From assembly GCA_946490455.1 (NCBI GenBank), contig CAMLXE010000147.1, positions 1 through 5,213 of the forward strand: a stretch of DNA of 5,213 bases, written 5' to 3'. The notes under the pieces were generated by a model, which was not told the origin of the DNA, did not search any database, and was given only the letters and a program-made list of their open reading frames with translations. The position numbers and the translations under genes are program-made. This DNA comes from an uncultured Desulfovibrio sp. (GTDB lineage Bacteria; Desulfobacterota; Desulfovibrionia; Desulfovibrionales; Desulfovibrionaceae). Position 1 is the stretch's first letter; each line of letters opens with the position of its first letter. Positions 5,066 to 5,213 of this stretch are shown here, piece after piece.

Positions 5066-5213
5066 CTACAGATAAGGATTCGGCTGCATGAGATAATTTC
5101 TGATATAATCACGCACACCGTCTTCCAGGGAATGGAAGGCAACATCACAGCCAACACGTTCAAGCCATCCCATATCAGCCTGCGTATAATACTGATAACG
5201 TCCCTTCAATTCG
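5066..5213 (-). CDS. hldD: ADP-L-glycero-D-manno-heptose 6-epimerase, C-terminal end (partial)
   Basis: Only the last 48 residues are inside the window; the family is usually about 310-330 residues. They read ELKGRYQYYTQADMGWLERV, then a GCDVAFHSLEDGV segment and end RDYIRNYLMQPNPYL. This is the typical tail of HldD/RfaD, where a (K/R)YQ-(Y/F)-T-xAD motif is followed by a loop, a SLEDGV helix start and DY. HldD is a cytosolic short-chain dehydrogenase-type enzyme that converts ADP-D-glycero-D-manno-heptose to the L-glycero form used in the LPS inner core. The Rossmann NADP site and catalytic Tyr/Lys are outside the window. The gene ends at TAG (5068-5066) and converges on fadL across the shared terminator. 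Another extended-SDR sugar epimerase is less likely because of the YQxxTxAD motif. Confidence 0.85.
   Translation of the reverse strand, partial: ELKGRYQYYTQADMGWLERVGCDVAFHSLEDGVRDYIRNYLMQPNPYL

Noticed and set aside
1..5213. CRISPR array, tRNA, rRNA, insertion sequence or toxin-antitoxin pair
   Set aside because: I saw no regularly spaced repeats, cloverleaf arms, transposase motifs with terminal repeats, or small paired genes on either strand.

Overview
The window looks like a piece of a Gram-negative chromosome of moderate GC (roughly 50%, judged by eye). It carries a FadL-type outer-membrane protein, the end of an LPS heptose epimerase (HldD/RfaD) and a GDP-mannose synthesis enzyme (ManC), so the host has an outer membrane with heptose-containing LPS. 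The protein style (HldD C-terminus, OppF-like ATPase, FadL/OmpP1 paralogue) recalls sulfate-reducing Desulfovibrionaceae. That is an impression only, because no rRNA or other taxonomic marker is present.

Layout from left to right: (1) minus strand, 1-114, the first 38 codons of a membrane protein, perhaps a potassium channel, overlapping by ATGA the end of (2) manC (111-1526, minus). (3) A 343-base non-coding stretch (1527-1869) separates manC from the divergent (4) ydcF/DUF218 gene (1870-2472, plus). It holds candidate promoters, a duplicated ribosome binding site and a possible 24-codon leader ORF. (5) A short convergent gap (2473-2530) with a hairpin leads to (6) an oligopeptide-type ABC ATPase (2531-3487, minus). 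(7) A 232-base divergent spacer (3488-3719) with a striking T7-A-T8 tract and an inverted repeat precedes (8) a FadL/OmpP1 family porin (3720-4970, plus). (9) A bidirectional intrinsic terminator lies between it and (10) the 3' end of hldD (5066 to beyond 5213, minus).

Most genes concern the cell envelope: GDP-mannose supply (ManC), LPS inner-core heptose (HldD), an envelope-associated YdcF protein, an outer-membrane channel for hydrophobic compounds (FadL) and inner-membrane transport (the ABC ATPase and possibly the channel). Strand alternates at nearly every gene, so the window is a series of mostly single-gene transcription units. Only manC and the downstream membrane gene look co-translated. 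I see no mobile element, CRISPR array, tRNA or rRNA, and no convincing new multi-gene system. The most unusual points are the manC leader and the isolated OppF-type ATPase with a putative iron-sulfur cysteine set.
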